In this document: one piece after another, positions 5,896-19,130 of the stretch
How positions within the stretch are numbered: the first letter of the stretch is position 1
How the letters are laid out: the number at the start of each line of letters is the position of its first letter
Assembly (NCBI RefSeq): GCF_900100195.1
Contig: NZ_FNES01000003.1
Span: 62,001 to 126,000 of the forward strand
Origin: Billgrantia gudaonensis
GTDB taxonomy: Bacteria > Pseudomonadota > Gammaproteobacteria > Pseudomonadales > Halomonadaceae
Length of the DNA: 64,000 nt
Direction of reading: 5' to 3'
Notes under the pieces: generated by a model
Told to the model about the DNA's origin: nothing
Seen by the model: only the letters and a program-made list of their open reading frames with translations
Databases searched by the model: none
Position numbers and translations under genes: made by a program

Positions 5896-6764
5896 GAGTC
5901 GTCGGGTGTCTCATCGGGGGTGGATTCCGCCCCCGCTCCGCCGTCTTCGTCGACGCTGGAGCGGGCACGTTCGGCCAGGCGCGCTTCGAGATCGGCGAAG
6001 CTCAGTGTCGGCCTTTCGGACGCCGTCTCGGCGTGTTCCGCATCGGCCGTGTCGGCCGCTGCGGTGGGGGCGTCGGCATCGACCGCCGCCTCCGGGGTTT
6101 CGTCATGTTGCGGCGCCACGCCAGCGGCCTCTGTCTCCGCGGCCTCTTCCGGCGATTCGTCGGCCTGGGCCAGCAGTTCGCTCTGCGGCGGCGGCGGTGC
6201 CTCTTCGCGTTCGTAGTCGCTGTCGTCGAGGCCCTTGAGCTCGTGCATCGGCGGCAGTTCGTCGAGCGTCTTGAGGCCGAAGTCGTCGAGAAAAGCCCGC
6301 GTGGTGGCGTAGACCGCGGGACGGCCGGGCACGTCGCGATGGCCGACCACGCGAATCCAGCCGCGCTCGGCCAGGGTGCGCATGATCGAGCTGCTCACCG
6401 ACACGCCGCGCACGTCTTCGATGTCGGCACGGGTGACCGGCTGGCGATAAGCGATCAGCGCCAGGGTCTCGAGCAGCGCGCGGGAGTAGCGCTGGGGGCG
6501 TTCTTCCCATAGCCGCGACACCCAGGCGGAGAGCCGCGGCCGAATGCGCAGCTGGTAGCCCGAGGCCGTTTCCAGCAGCTCCATGGCGCCGCGCTGGTGG
6601 CGCGTGGCGAGCCGCGACAGGGTCTCTCGCAGGGCGCTGCGCGGCGGGCGCTCGTGATCGTCGAACAGCGTCTCGAGCCGGTCGAGGTCGAGCGGTTCGC
6701 CGGCGGCGAGCAGGGCCGCCTCGACGATCTCGTCCAGCGCTTCGGGATATTCCATGGCCGTCAT
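5892..6764 (-). CDS. scpB: Segregation and condensation protein B
   Basis: 290 aa. Two winged-helix domains occupy about residues 5-180 ([17 protein letters not shown], then [24 protein letters not shown] and the motif GRPAVYATT). About 100 acidic, low-complexity residues follow (many E, D, A), longer than most ScpB tails. ScpB dimers bind ScpA and the SMC ATPase to form the condensin that compacts and separates sister chromosomes. It overlaps scpA by ATGA upstream and rluB downstream. A gammaproteobacterium with ScpAB rather than MukBEF fits the Halomonadaceae assignment. Confidence 0.93.
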   Translation of the reverse strand: MTAMEYPEALDEIVEAALLAAGEPLDLDRLETLFDDHERPPRSALRETLSRLATRHQRGAMELLETASGYQLRIRPRLSAWVSRLWEERPQRYSRALLETLALIAYRQPVTRADIEDVRGVSVSSSIMRTLAERGWIRVVGHRDVPGRPAVYATTRAFLDDFGLKTLDELPPMHELKGLDDSDYEREEAPPPPQSELLAQADESPEEAAETEAAGVAPQHDETPEAAVDADAPTAAADTADAEHAETASERPTLSFADLEARLAERARSSVDEDGGAGAESTPDETPDDS

Positions 6765-7684
6765 GCCGGCGCCTCTCCCTCGTCTTCCGCGAAGGGACTT
6801 TCGCCGGCTTCGCCCTCTTCCGGTTCCACCGCTTCCAGCGGTTCCTGCTCATCCAGCCGCGCGCGAACGTGGATCGGCGAGAGCGGGGCATTCTGCACGA
6901 TTTCGATCATCGCTTCCTTGGCCAGTTCGAGAATCGCCATGAAGGTGACGATGACTCCGGCACGCCCCTCTTCCAGGGTGAACAGCGCCTCGAAGGGGGT
7001 GAAACGCTCCCGCGAGAGCCGTTCCATGATGCCCAGCATGCGCTCGCGGGTGGAGAGCGCTTCGCGAGCGATGTGGTGCGTCTGGTTGAGTTCGGCACGC
7101 TTGAGAATGCCGGCCAGTGCGCCGAGCAGCTCGTCGAGCTCCACCTCGGGGTGGATGACCCGCGCTTCCAGCGGCGGCAGGCCCGGGCGGGCCGGAAACC
7201 AGTCGCGGCCCAGGCGCGGCAGCTCGGCCAGCGCCTCGGCGGCGCTCTTCAGTTGTTCGTACTCCTGGAGACGACGGATCAGCTCGGCGCGGGGGTCCTC
7301 TTCTTCGTCGTCACCACCCTCCTTGGGCGGCCGCGGCAGCAAGGTGCGCGACTTGATCTCGGCGAGCATCGCGGCCATCAGCAGATACTCGCCGGCCAGT
7401 TCGATCTCCATCGCCTTCATCAGCTCCACGTACTCGATGTACTGGTGGGTGATGGCGGCCACGTCGATGGCCAGGATGTCCAGGTTCTGGCGGCGGATCA
7501 GGTAGAGCAGCAGATCCAGCGGGCCCTCGAACGCCTCGAGGAACACTTTGAGCGCTTCCGGCGGGATGTAGAGATCGTCGGGCAGCTGGGTGATCGGCTC
7601 GTCGAACAGCCGCCCCAGCGCCTCGACCTGCTGGGTCGCTGCGGTGGAATGCTCGGGGCTGGCGGTATCGGGGGTGGCGCTCAC
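6761..7684 (-). CDS. scpA: Segregation and condensation protein A (kleisin)
   Basis: 307 aa, with the kleisin N-terminus VFLEAFEGPLDLLLYLIRRQ, then AGEYLLMAAMLAEIKSRTLLP and a C-terminal winged helix (FTPFEALFTLEEGRAGVIVTFMAILEL). ScpA bridges the SMC heads and carries the ScpB dimer. The start is GTG at 7684 with GGAGAGG upstream. It is the first gene of scpA-scpB-rluB, and all three are translationally coupled. An acidic tail of about 30 residues ends the protein. Confidence 0.93.
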   Translation of the reverse strand: MSATPDTASPEHSTAATQQVEALGRLFDEPITQLPDDLYIPPEALKVFLEAFEGPLDLLLYLIRRQNLDILAIDVAAITHQYIEYVELMKAMEIELAGEYLLMAAMLAEIKSRTLLPRPPKEGGDDEEEDPRAELIRRLQEYEQLKSAAEALAELPRLGRDWFPARPGLPPLEARVIHPEVELDELLGALAGILKRAELNQTHHIAREALSTRERMLGIMERLSRERFTPFEALFTLEEGRAGVIVTFMAILELAKEAMIEIVQNAPLSPIHVRARLDEQEPLEAVEPEEGEAGESPFAEDEGEAPA

Positions 7685-7789
7685 GCGGCTGACCTCTCCG
7701 GGTACGCAGGATCAACGCGCCAGTTTAGCAAGATGGCGGCAAGGTAGACAGCGCCGACTCACGAGCCAGCCACCCCGGCTCGATGCCTG

Positions 7790-8038
7790 CTACGCCACGG
7801 CTTGTCGATGGCGAGTCATATCACCATGCCCCGCCAAGATACCCTCGACAGACACGTCTTCGTCGATCTCATCCCAATGAATCCCTCTAGGGCTGAGCTC
7901 ATGATCACGAAGCTGCTCCGGCGTAGCATTCAACAAACGTGGATACCACGCGAGCGGCACCCCTATGATACGGCCATCGCTAAGTTCGACCCAGAAGCTG
8001 TCTGCATCGAACGTCACGCGCTTAGGCGAAGTAGTCAT
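7790..8038 (-). CDS. DUF2442-family protein (82 aa)
   Basis: Matches the DUF2442 pattern: VTFDADSFWVELSDGRIIGVPLAWYPRLLNATPEQL, followed by GIHWDEIDEDVSVEGILAG. Members are commonly encoded directly after a DUF4160 gene, as here, where the reading frames overlap by 17 bases. Such pairs have been proposed as toxin-antitoxin-like modules. No activity is shown by the sequence itself, and DUF2442 would be the DNA-binding or antitoxin-like partner only by analogy. Confidence 0.85.
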   Translation of the reverse strand: MTTSPKRVTFDADSFWVELSDGRIIGVPLAWYPRLLNATPEQLRDHELSPRGIHWDEIDEDVSVEGILAGHGDMTRHRQAVA

Positions 8039-8264
8039 ACCAGGCTTCCTCCAGTGTCTTGCGATGCTTCACGACCAGTGTAGTGATGTTACGCAGCGAT
8101 TTGGCATCGAAACCATCGTTGCGGGCCAGCTGCACCTCCGGCACGAGCCAAAACTTGGCCTCTGCCCCCGCTTTGAAAACGTGTATATGTGGTGGTTCAC
8201 GCGGGTCGCCCTCATCCGAGTAGAAGAAAAATTTGTACCCATCCAGACGCAGAACGGTTGGCAT
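8022..8264 (-). CDS. DUF4160-family protein (80 aa)
   Basis: A typical DUF4160 core: MPTVLRLDGYKFFFYSDEG, then PREPPHIHVFKAGAEAKFWL and the C-terminal NITTLVVKHRKTLEEAW. The ATG at 8264 has GGGGAG eight bases upstream, and a longer frame from 8342 lacks a ribosome site. The HIHV motif and compact size suggest a small enzymatic or binding domain. It is translated just before and overlaps the DUF2442 gene, the arrangement seen in other bacteria and consistent with a small stability module. Confidence 0.85.
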   Translation of the reverse strand: MPTVLRLDGYKFFFYSDEGDPREPPHIHVFKAGAEAKFWLVPEVQLARNDGFDAKSLRNITTLVVKHRKTLEEAWYDYFA

Positions 8265-8658
8265 GACTCTCCCCTGTCGTAACCCCCTCGCTTGTTTGAC
8301 CGCACGAAATCCCGCAACGGCTCCAAATCTCAACTGTCGCACAGATCACTGGTGACATCTTGGTACCAACTGGGGCGGCCCCCTTCTGTTCCACAGCCGG
8401 TCAGTCAATTATCCACATTGATGGATGTCGACCTTGGCTACAGGCATTACCTAACACTAACTTAGGCCTGCACGCCACGGTCTGTCGATGATCCCTCGGC
8501 GCGCACGAGCCGTCTCATACGCCGGCAACCAATCGTCTGGTACAAACCGATAAACGCCGTTTCGAATTGACCGACGTCATGAAATTGCCATCGCTAAGGG
8601 TCAACATTCGCCTCTAACGCGGGGGACGACACCGAATTCCGACTCGAAGGAGGCCACC
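8265..8658. other. 394-base intergenic stretch with a possible gene remnant
   Basis: No intact gene is seen. On the minus strand at about 8600-8457 two adjacent frames read as one small protein broken by a frameshift. The first is MLTLSDGNFMTSV near 8610. The second is NGVYRFVPDDWLPAYETARA, then RRGIIDRPWRAGL. The last 25 bases of this remnant (near 8471-8495) resemble the 3' end of the DUF2442 gene at 7790. It may be a decayed small gene of the same mobile type. The rest shows nothing recognisable. Confidence 0.3.
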
Positions 8659-9174
8659 ATGCCGACTCCATCTGCCACAGCTGCCCGGCTGGTCTTTCAA
8701 TGCGATGAATTGCTGGCCCTCGCCAAAGCCCATGAAGGCGACGAGCTGGCGCGCTACCGCCGACTCGCTTTCGGCTTTCTCACTTTCAATACCGCCATCA
8801 GCCGCTTGATGGCCTCGCTGGGCATTGAATGCGAGAAGCGCCTGGACACGCTTCGCCATGCGGCACGCCAGCAGGAAACCGAAGCCACGCCATTCGACGG
8901 CAGCGACCGAAGGCCGGCGGTCGAGACGCGCCACGCCGCTTCTCCCTTCGGCTTCATCAGCCACTACGGCATGGCCATCGACACGCTGCATCAGGCAGTG
9001 GCCGATGCCGACTATTCGCGGCGCTTCTACGAACACCTGCAGATGGCCAGCGCCGTTCCGGCTTTCCATCCGACCCTGACGGCCATCATCAAGCAGAAAC
9101 GCGCCGAGTGCGATGTGCTTCAGGAATACCTGAGCTCCAGCGACGACCTGCGCTATCGCGCCTCGGTCGGTTGA
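8659..9174 (+). CDS. Conserved hypothetical protein (171 aa)
   Basis: Unrecognised. The ATG is preceded by a strong AAGGAGG eight bases upstream. The protein is mostly helical (LVFQCDELLALAKAHEG, RRLAFGFLTFNTAISRLMASLGIECEKRL, AIDTLHQAVADADYSRRFYEHL), which suggests a helical bundle. Several His and Glu residues recall ferritin-like folds, but no ExxH pair with ferritin spacing is clear. There is no signal or membrane segment. It stands alone between the DUF pair and purL and ends at a bidirectional hairpin. Confidence 0.7.
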   Translation: MPTPSATAARLVFQCDELLALAKAHEGDELARYRRLAFGFLTFNTAISRLMASLGIECEKRLDTLRHAARQQETEATPFDGSDRRPAVETRHAASPFGFISHYGMAIDTLHQAVADADYSRRFYEHLQMASAVPAFHPTLTAIIKQKRAECDVLQEYLSSSDDLRYRASVG

Positions 9175-9193
9175 ACGGTCGAGCGGGCGAACT

Positions 9194-9230
9194 GCCCGCC
9201 ACGGGCAGCAAAGCGCTGCCCGTGGCGGGC
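9194..9230. terminator. Bidirectional terminator hairpin between the 171-aa gene and purL
   Basis: A perfect 16-bp inverted repeat (9194-9209 with 9215-9230) around a 5-base loop, placed between two convergent genes. No T run follows on either strand, so if it terminates it may need Rho or act as a 3'-end stabiliser. Confidence 0.65.
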
Positions 9231-9267
9231 CCGGCAGAATGCCTGCCACCAGTGACGCCAGCCAAGA

Positions 9268-12200
9268 TCAGCCGACCCACACCCGCGCATTGCGGAACAG
9301 GCGCAGCCAGGCGCCGTCCGTGGTCCACTCGGCCGGGCGCCAGGAGTTGGTGACGGCGCGCACCACGCGCTCGGGGTGCGGCATCATGATGGTGACCCGG
9401 CCGTCGGGGGTGGTCAGGCCGGTGATGCCGGAGGGCGAACCATTGGGGTTGGCCGGGTAGCGGGTGGTGACCTGGCCATGGTTGTCGACGTAGCGCAGGG
9501 CCACCTGGCCGCCGCCCTGCATGCGCCGCAGATGAGCGCTGTCGCGGAATTCGGCGCGCCCTTCGCCATGCGCCACGGCGATGGGCAGGCGCGAGCCTTC
9601 CATGCCGGCCAGCAGGATCGAAGGGCTCTTCTCCACCTGCACCATGGCCGTCCGGGCCTCGAACTGTTCCGACTCGTTGCGCACGAAGCGCGGCCAGGCC
9701 TCGGCACCGGGGATCAGGCCCTTGAGCTGGGCGAGCATCTGGCAGCCGTTGCACACGCCCAGCGCGAAGCTGTCGTCGCGGTCGAAGAAGGCGGCGAACT
9801 GCTCGCGGGCACGCGCGTTGAACAGCACCGACTTGGCCCAGCCGCCGCCGGCGCCCAGCACGTCGCCGTAGGAGAAGCCGCCGCAGGCCGCCAGCCCCTG
9901 GAATTCGGTCAGCGTCACGCGGCCTTCCAGAATGTCGCTCATGTGCACGTCGACGGCCTCGAAGCCGGCACGGTCGAAAGCCCAGGCCATTTCCACCTGG
10001 CCGTTGACGCCCTGCTCGCGCAGCACCGCCACCGCCGGGCGGGTCCGATTGAAATAGGGCGCGGCGATGTCCTCATCGACATCGAAGGTGGGCTGCGCGG
10101 AAAGCCCCGGGTCGCGGTCGTCGAGCAGGCCGTCGAATTCGCTCTTGGCGCAGTCGGGATTGTCGCGCAGCGCCTGCAGGCGGTAGCTGGTCTCGGCCCA
10201 GGTGCGCTGGGTGAGCAGCCGCGTGGTCTCGAGCAGCGGCTCCTCGAAGAGGGTGACGCGCACCTGGTCGTCGTAGCGCGGGCGGGCGATGACGCCGCAG
10301 GTTTCGATGCCGGCGGCGGCGAACTGCGCCAGCACCGCTTCGGTGTGCTGGCGGTTCACCTGGATCACCGCGCCGAGCTCTTCGGCGAACAGCGCGTCCA
10401 CCGCTTCGACCGGCTCGTCGATCAGCCAGTCGAGCTTGATCTCGAGACCGGCGTGGGCGGCGAAGGCCATTTCCAGCAGGGTGACCAGCAGGCCGCCGTC
10501 GCTGCGGTCGTGGTAGGCGAGCAGCTTGCCTTCGGCGTTGAGCCCCTGAATGACGGCGAAGAAGGCCTGAAGGTCCTCGGGGTCGTCGAGGTCGGGGCAG
10601 ACATCGCCCACCTGGCCGTAGACCTGGGCCAGCGCCGAGCCGCCCAGGCGGTTCTGGCCGCCGCCCAGGTCGATGAGCAGCAGGTCGGATTCGTCCTGCT
10701 CCAGATTGATCTGCGGGGTCAGGGTCTTCAACGCGTCGGTGACCGGCGCGAAGCCGGTGACGGCGAGGGTGAGCGGCGAGGTGACGCTCTTCTCCTCGGT
10801 CTCGCCCTTGTCGTTTTCCGCTTGCCAGGCGGTGCGCATGGACATGGAGTCCTTGCCCACCGGAATGGCGATGCCCAGCCGGGGGCAGAGTTCCATGCCC
10901 ACGGCATGCACGGCATCGAACAGCGCCTGGTTCTCGCCGGGGTGATCGGCGGCGCTCATCCAGTTGGCGGAGAGCTTGATGTCGCCGAGCTTGGCGATGG
11001 GGGCGGCGGCCAGGTTGGTGATCGCTTCGGCCACTGCCAGGCGAGCGCTGGCGGCGGGGTCGATCAGCGCCACCGGTGGCCGCTCGCCCATGGCCATGGC
11101 TTCGCCGGCGTGGGTGTCGAAGCTGGCCGTGGTCACCGCGACGTCGGCCACCGGTACCTGCCAGGGGCCGACCATCTGGTCGCGGGCCACCATGCCGGTG
11201 ATGGAGCGGTCGCCGATGGTGATCAGAAAGCTCTTGGAGGCCACGGCGGGCAGGCGCAGCACCCGCTCCATGGCCTCGCGCAGGTCGAGGTTGTCGAGCA
11301 TCACGCCGGGCAGCAGGCGCTCTTCGCGGGAGAACTCGCGGGTCATTTTGGGCGGCTTGCCGAACAGTACGCTCATCGGCAGGTCCACCGGCGTGCTGTC
11401 GAAGTGCCCGTCGTGCACGCTGAGCCGGTGGGCCTCGATGGCCTCGCCGACCACGGCGTAGGGGCAGCGCTCGCGCGCGCACAGCGCTTCGAAGGTGGCG
11501 AGATCTTCCGGCGCTACCGCCAGCACGTAGCGCTCCTGGGCCTCGTTGCACCAGATCTCCAGCGGGCTCATGCCCGGTTCGGCATTGGGCACGTCGCGCA
11601 GTTCGAAGCGGCCGCCGCGGCCGCCATCCTTGACCAGCTCGGGCAGGGCGTTGGAGAGCCCGCCGGCGCCGACGTCGTGAATGAAGCGGATGGGGTTGGC
11701 CTCGCCCAGCGCCCAGCAGCGGTCGATGACTTCCTGGGCGCGGCGCTCGAGTTCGGGGTTGTCGCGCTGCACCGAGGCGAAGTCGAGATCGGCGCTCGAC
11801 GCGCCCGAGGCCATGGAGGAGGCCGCGCCGCCGCCGAGACCGATCAGCATCGCCGGGCCGCCCATCACGATCAGCTTGCCGCCGACGGGGATCTCGCCCT
11901 TCTGGACGTGCCCCGCGCGGATGTTGCCGTAGCCGCCGGCGAGCATGATCGGCTTGTGGTAGCCACGCCGCTCGATGCCGTCCGCCCCCAGGGCGTCCTG
12001 CTCGTAGGTGCGGAAATAGCCGGCGAGGTTGGGACGGCCGAACTCGTTGTTGAAGGCGGCACCGCCGATGGGGCCTTCGAGCATGATCTCGAGCGCCGAC
12101 TGGATGCGCTCGGGCTTGCCGTAGTCGAAGGCTTCCCAGGGTTGCACGTACTCGGGAATGCGCAGGTTGGAGACGGTGAAGCCGGTCAGCCCCGCCTTGG

Positions 12201-13215
12201 GCTTGCCGCCGATGCCGGTGGCGCCTTCGTCGCGGATCTCGCCGCCGGCGCCGGTGGCCGCGCCCGGATGCGGGGCGATGGCGGTGGGGTGATTGTGGGT
12301 CTCCACCTTCATCAGGATGGGAATCGGCTCGTGCCGGGCGGCGTAGCTGGCCCGCTCGCCTTCCCGGCCGGTGAGCGGTGCCGGGAAGAAGCGCGGTGCC
12401 TCGGTGCCTTCGATCACCGCGGCGTTGTCGCTGTAGGCGGAGAGGATGTCGCCGGGCGACTGCTGGTAGGTGTTCTTGATCATCGCGAACAGCGAATGCG
12501 GCTGGGCTTCGCCGTCGATGCGCCAGTCGGCGTTGAAGATCTTGTGCCGGCAGTGTTCGGAGTTGGCCTGGGCGAACATCATCAGTTCGACGTCGCTGGG
12601 GTTGCGGCCCAGCTCCTGGAAAGCGCTCACCAGGTAGTCGATTTCGTCTTCGGCCAGCGCCAGGCCCAGCTCGCCGTTGGCCGTTTCGAGCGCTTCGCGC
12701 CCGCCTTCGAGCACGTTAACCTGGCCCAGCGGGGCCGGCTGGTGGTGGGCGAAGAGCTTGGCTGCATCGCTGGCATCGGTGAGCACCGATTCGGTCATGC
12801 GGTCGTGCAGGGTGGCGACGATGGCCGTGAAGGCGGCTTCGGACATCGGCGCATCGAGGGCCACCCGGTAGGCGATGCCGCGTTCGATGCGCCGCACCGC
12901 GGAAAGACCGCAGCCATGCGCGATGTCGGTGGCCTTGGAAGACCACGGCGACTGGGTGCCGATGCGCGGCACCACCAGCAGCAGTTGCCCCTCCCGCGAC
13001 CGGGCCTCGCTGGCGGAATGTGACGGGTGAGCCCCGTAGTCGAGCAGTTGGTCGAGCAGACGCCGGGCATCGGCCGACAGCTCGCCGTCGTGGTCCACGA
13101 AGTGCACGTACTCGGCATGGAGCGACTCAACCTCGGGAACTCGCGCGCGCAGGGCAGCCAATAGCTTGGCGTGACGAAAGGCGGAAAGGGCGGGCGCGCC
13201 TCGAAGTTCGAGCAT
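9268..13215 (-). CDS. purL: Phosphoribosylformylglycinamidine synthase (large form)
   Basis: 1315 aa, close to the usual length of the single-chain gammaproteobacterial enzyme. It converts FGAR, glutamine and ATP to FGAM in purine synthesis. The N-terminus [14 protein letters not shown] matches the family, so I moved the start from 13278 to 13215, where AGAGG precedes it. Two AIRS-like ATPase halves follow ([22 protein letters not shown] and GGGAASSM in the first). The C-terminal glutaminase has the Cys nucleophile in GVCNGCQ (about residue 1155) and the HPER motif near the end. It is transcribed alone, divergent from mltF, as is common in gammaproteobacteria. Confidence 0.98.
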   Translation of the reverse strand: MLELRGAPALSAFRHAKLLAALRARVPEVESLHAEYVHFVDHDGELSADARRLLDQLLDYGAHPSHSASEARSREGQLLLVVPRIGTQSPWSSKATDIAHGCGLSAVRRIERGIAYRVALDAPMSEAAFTAIVATLHDRMTESVLTDASDAAKLFAHHQPAPLGQVNVLEGGREALETANGELGLALAEDEIDYLVSAFQELGRNPSDVELMMFAQANSEHCRHKIFNADWRIDGEAQPHSLFAMIKNTYQQSPGDILSAYSDNAAVIEGTEAPRFFPAPLTGREGERASYAARHEPIPILMKVETHNHPTAIAPHPGAATGAGGEIRDEGATGIGGKPKAGLTGFTVSNLRIPEYVQPWEAFDYGKPERIQSALEIMLEGPIGGAAFNNEFGRPNLAGYFRTYEQDALGADGIERRGYHKPIMLAGGYGNIRAGHVQKGEIPVGGKLIVMGGPAMLIGLGGGAASSMASGASSADLDFASVQRDNPELERRAQEVIDRCWALGEANPIRFIHDVGAGGLSNALPELVKDGGRGGRFELRDVPNAEPGMSPLEIWCNEAQERYVLAVAPEDLATFEALCARERCPYAVVGEAIEAHRLSVHDGHFDSTPVDLPMSVLFGKPPKMTREFSREERLLPGVMLDNLDLREAMERVLRLPAVASKSFLITIGDRSITGMVARDQMVGPWQVPVADVAVTTASFDTHAGEAMAMGERPPVALIDPAASARLAVAEAITNLAAAPIAKLGDIKLSANWMSAADHPGENQALFDAVHAVGMELCPRLGIAIPVGKDSMSMRTAWQAENDKGETEEKSVTSPLTLAVTGFAPVTDALKTLTPQINLEQDESDLLLIDLGGGQNRLGGSALAQVYGQVGDVCPDLDDPEDLQAFFAVIQGLNAEGKLLAYHDRSDGGLLVTLLEMAFAAHAGLEIKLDWLIDEPVEAVDALFAEELGAVIQVNRQHTEAVLAQFAAAGIETCGVIARPRYDDQVRVTLFEEPLLETTRLLTQRTWAETSYRLQALRDNPDCAKSEFDGLLDDRDPGLSAQPTFDVDEDIAAPYFNRTRPAVAVLREQGVNGQVEMAWAFDRAGFEAVDVHMSDILEGRVTLTEFQGLAACGGFSYGDVLGAGGGWAKSVLFNARAREQFAAFFDRDDSFALGVCNGCQMLAQLKGLIPGAEAWPRFVRNESEQFEARTAMVQVEKSPSILLAGMEGSRLPIAVAHGEGRAEFRDSAHLRRMQGGGQVALRYVDNHGQVTTRYPANPNGSPSGITGLTTPDGRVTIMMPHPERVVRAVTNSWRPAEWTTDGAWLRLFRNARVWVG

Positions 13216-13371
13216 GTCTTGAAGCCTCTGAAGCAAGCGAAGGAAGGGGGCGCCGCGAACGGCTGACAGAGGCGACATGATACTGGAAAGCGGGGGGCAC
13301 GCGAAATGCGGCAGATGACAGCCGCCGCGGGGGCCGTTAAGGTGAGGCTCTCATCGCCGAACATCGCCTGC

Positions 13372-14835
13372 ATGCCTGGATTCTCGAGCCGTTTCACGCC
13401 GGGCCGCCTGCGCCGCGCCATCGTTTTGCTGGCGTCGGCCGCGCTGTGCCTGATTCCATACCGCCCCGCGCCGCCTTCCGATGGGCTGCTGGAGGCGGTG
13501 CTGGCGCGCGATTTCCTCAGCGTGCACACCCGCAACACCCCCACCACCTACTACGAGGGCCGCCACGGTCCCACCGGCTTCGAATACGATCTGGTGCGAC
13601 GCTTCGCCGATCACCTCGGCGTCAGCCTGGACCTGGACGCCAGCCACCACATCGACAGCGTGTTCGAAACGGTTCGCAACGAGGGCGATCTGGGCGCTGC
13701 CGCGCTACCCCTCGATCTCGATCGCGAAGGCGTGATCTTCAGCCAGGCCATCTTCGACCTGCAGCCCTTGCTGGTCTATCGCCGCGGCCTGCCGCCGGTG
13801 ACCGAATTCGACGACCTGGATGGCCTCGAGATCGGCACCATCCGCGGCTCCGGCGCCGACCGGGTGCTGCGCGAGCTGCAGACCGAGCATCCCGACCTGA
13901 GCTGGTGGGAATCCGACGACGTGGAGGTCGCCGAACTGCTCAGCCAGGTGGAGAGCGGCAATCTGGACGCCGCCGTGGTCTACGAGCACCAGTTTCGCAT
14001 CAACCGCCTCTTCTTCCCCGGCGTGGAAGACGGCTTCACTCTGGGCTCTCCGCTCTCGATGGCCTGGGCCTTTCCCGCACGCGGGGGCCTGGCGCTGCAG
14101 CAGGAAGCCAATCGCTTTTTGAGCAAGATGCGCGCCGAGGGCACCCTGGACTCGCTGGTGAACCGCCATTTCGGCCACGACGACTATCTGGAGTACGTTG
14201 GCGCACGCACCTTCATCCAGCACGCGCGCGAGCGGCTACCCGACTACGAAGCCCTGTTCCGCGAAGCCGCTCGCGACACCGGCTTCGACTGGAAGCTGCT
14301 GGCCGCCCTGGGCTATCAGGAATCGCACTGGGATCCGGAGGCCACCTCGCCGACCGGCGTGCGCGGACTGATGATGCTGACCCTGCCCACAGCCGGCGAA
14401 ATGGAGGTGGACGATCGTCTCGACCCGGCCCAAAGCATCGATGGCGGTGCCCGCTATCTGCGGTCCCTAAAGTCCCGCCTGCCCGAGTCGATAACAGGAG
14501 AAGACCGACTGTTCATGGCCATGGCTGCCTACAACGTGGGGCTCGGGCACCTCTACGACGCTCGCCAAATCGCCGAGATGCGCGGCGGCGACCCCGACCG
14601 TTGGACCCACGTGCGTGAAGCCCTGCCGCTGCTGCAGCAGCGCGAATGGCACAGCCAGACACGGCACGGCTATGCGCGCGGCGGCGAGCCGGTGATCTAC
14701 GTGCGCAACATCCGTCGCTATTACGAGATTCTCAGCTACCTGGACCGCAACCAACAGCAGTTCCTGCAGCTCGACGGCATACCGGAAGATGGCGACAGCG
14801 TCAGCAAGTTCGAGAGCGTACCGCCCATTTTGTAG
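13372..14835 (+). CDS. mltF: Membrane-bound lytic murein transglycosylase F
   Basis: About 487 aa. A signal segment ([17 protein letters not shown]) leads to a periplasmic-binding-protein-like domain (about 45-280: [30 protein letters not shown]) and then a C-terminal SLT domain. The catalytic Glu is in [11 protein letters not shown] (about residue 317), and [10 protein letters not shown] is typical of family 1E. The enzyme cleaves peptidoglycan to 1,6-anhydromuropeptides at the outer membrane. The start is uncertain: 13372 gives the most normal signal peptide, while 13306 is an alternative with no better ribosome site. MltF next to purL is a conserved gammaproteobacterial order. Confidence 0.92.
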   Translation: MPGFSSRFTPGRLRRAIVLLASAALCLIPYRPAPPSDGLLEAVLARDFLSVHTRNTPTTYYEGRHGPTGFEYDLVRRFADHLGVSLDLDASHHIDSVFETVRNEGDLGAAALPLDLDREGVIFSQAIFDLQPLLVYRRGLPPVTEFDDLDGLEIGTIRGSGADRVLRELQTEHPDLSWWESDDVEVAELLSQVESGNLDAAVVYEHQFRINRLFFPGVEDGFTLGSPLSMAWAFPARGGLALQQEANRFLSKMRAEGTLDSLVNRHFGHDDYLEYVGARTFIQHARERLPDYEALFREAARDTGFDWKLLAALGYQESHWDPEATSPTGVRGLMMLTLPTAGEMEVDDRLDPAQSIDGGARYLRSLKSRLPESITGEDRLFMAMAAYNVGLGHLYDARQIAEMRGGDPDRWTHVREALPLLQQREWHSQTRHGYARGGEPVIYVRNIRRYYEILSYLDRNQQQFLQLDGIPEDGDSVSKFESVPPIL

Positions 14836-14847
14836 AAGGTCTCCGCC

Positions 14848-18184
<3,337 letters not shown>

Positions 18185-18225
18185 GCTTGGCAGCAACGTC
18201 GCGGCGGCGCTATCATGCCGCCACT

Positions 18226-18301
18226 GCCGCAATAGCTCAGTTGGTAGAGCAACGCACTCGTAATGCGTAGGTCGGTGGTTCGAGTCCACTTTGCGGCACC
18301 A
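18226..18301 (+). tRNA. tRNA-Thr (anticodon CGU)
   Basis: A 76-base cloverleaf with CCA encoded. The acceptor stem is GCCGCAA/TTGCGGC, the anticodon stem ACGCA/TGCGT and the loop CTCGTAA, giving anticodon CGU for ACG codons. No integrase or att-like repeat is next to it. Confidence 0.97.
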
Positions 18302-18370
18302 GAAAAATCAATGACGACGGCCACTTAGTGCATCGGCGCGGTGGCCGTTAGCATTCGCCAGCGTCTCGCC

Positions 18371-18982
18371 TCAGGCCGCCAGGCCGCGCATCAGGGTTTC
18401 GACCATGCTGTCGCGTTCATCGGCCAATGAGTATTGCGTCGTGTCCTGCAGCCAATCGAAGCAGGCACCGATCAGGAACGAGTGCAGCTGGCGACACGCG
18501 GTGGTCGGCGACAGGTCGGCGCGCAGCTGGCCCTGGTCGCGCGCTTGTTCGAAGATCGCTTCCACCCGGTCCTGGGCATGCCGGGAAAGGCGAGTGATCG
18601 TGCCGATGCGCGGATGGCGGTCTTCGAGCTTCTCGCAGCGGTGGAAGACGATGGTGGCCACGCGCTGCAACTGTCGGTCGTCGCAGATGCGCGTCAGCGC
18701 GCTCTGGGCGATCGCCCGCACCGACTCCATCGGCGAGGCCTGAGTGCCATCGTCGGCATGATCGACGATCTCGTCGATGGGAATGCGCACCCGTTCCAGC
18801 AAGGCATCGAACAGGGCTTCCTTGTCTTCGAAGTGCCAATAGATGGCGCCACGCGTCACCCCCGCTGCCGCGGCGATGTGCGCCAACGTCGTGCGCGAGA
18901 CGCCCTGTTCGAGAAATGTCGCCTCGGCGGCATCGAGAATGGTCTCGCGCGTTCTCTCGGCCTCTTGTTTGCGTCTCGTCAT
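18371..18982 (-). CDS. TetR/AcrR-family repressor of the adjacent RND pump
   Basis: 203 aa. The N-terminal helix-turn-helix (TILDAAEATFLEQGVSRTTL, then AAAAGVTRGAIYWHF) is very close to AcrR, TtgR and NalC-type efflux repressors. A drug-binding C-terminal domain has an FLIGACFDWL segment. GGGGAG precedes the ATG. The divergent gene pair is an RND adaptor and pump, and a perfect 32-bp palindrome lies between them, so it most likely represses both itself and the pump until an inducer binds. Confidence 0.92.
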   Translation of the reverse strand: MTRRKQEAERTRETILDAAEATFLEQGVSRTTLAHIAAAAGVTRGAIYWHFEDKEALFDALLERVRIPIDEIVDHADDGTQASPMESVRAIAQSALTRICDDRQLQRVATIVFHRCEKLEDRHPRIGTITRLSRHAQDRVEAIFEQARDQGQLRADLSPTTACRQLHSFLIGACFDWLQDTTQYSLADERDSMVETLMRGLAA

Positions 18983-19058
18983 TTCTCTCCCCTGCCGGTC
19001 TCCACGGCCATTTTTGCATCGATGGATGGCAAAGTCGCTGCATCCGAGTTAGCCTATC

Positions 19059-19090
19059 ATTTCACTGACATTCATGAATGTCAGTGAAAT
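19059..19090. promoter_or_regulatory. TetR operator: perfect 32-bp palindrome
   Basis: Every base from 19059 to 19090 pairs with its mirror, centred on TTCATGAA. The core ACATTCATGAATGT resembles AcrR and TtgR-type operators. On the minus strand CTGACA (-35), 17 bases, then AATGAT (-10) would put the tetR promoter inside it, so binding would block its own transcription. The pump start lies 41 bases away on the other side. Confidence 0.85.
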
Positions 19091-19130
19091 TCCGATGCCT
19101 GCCACGATGCCCGCTGCCAAGGAGTTTCAC

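Noticed and set aside
9194..9230. Considered as an intrinsic T-tailed terminator or a small RNA
   Set aside because: The 16-bp stem has no T run on either strand and no promoter. It is best seen as a bidirectional 3'-end hairpin.
9376..13023. A 1215-codon open frame on the plus strand opposite purL
   Set aside because: It is antisense to the purL coding sequence and has His, Ala and Gly-rich composition typical of a GC-rich shadow frame. It has no domain and no ribosome site, whereas purL is complete and conserved.
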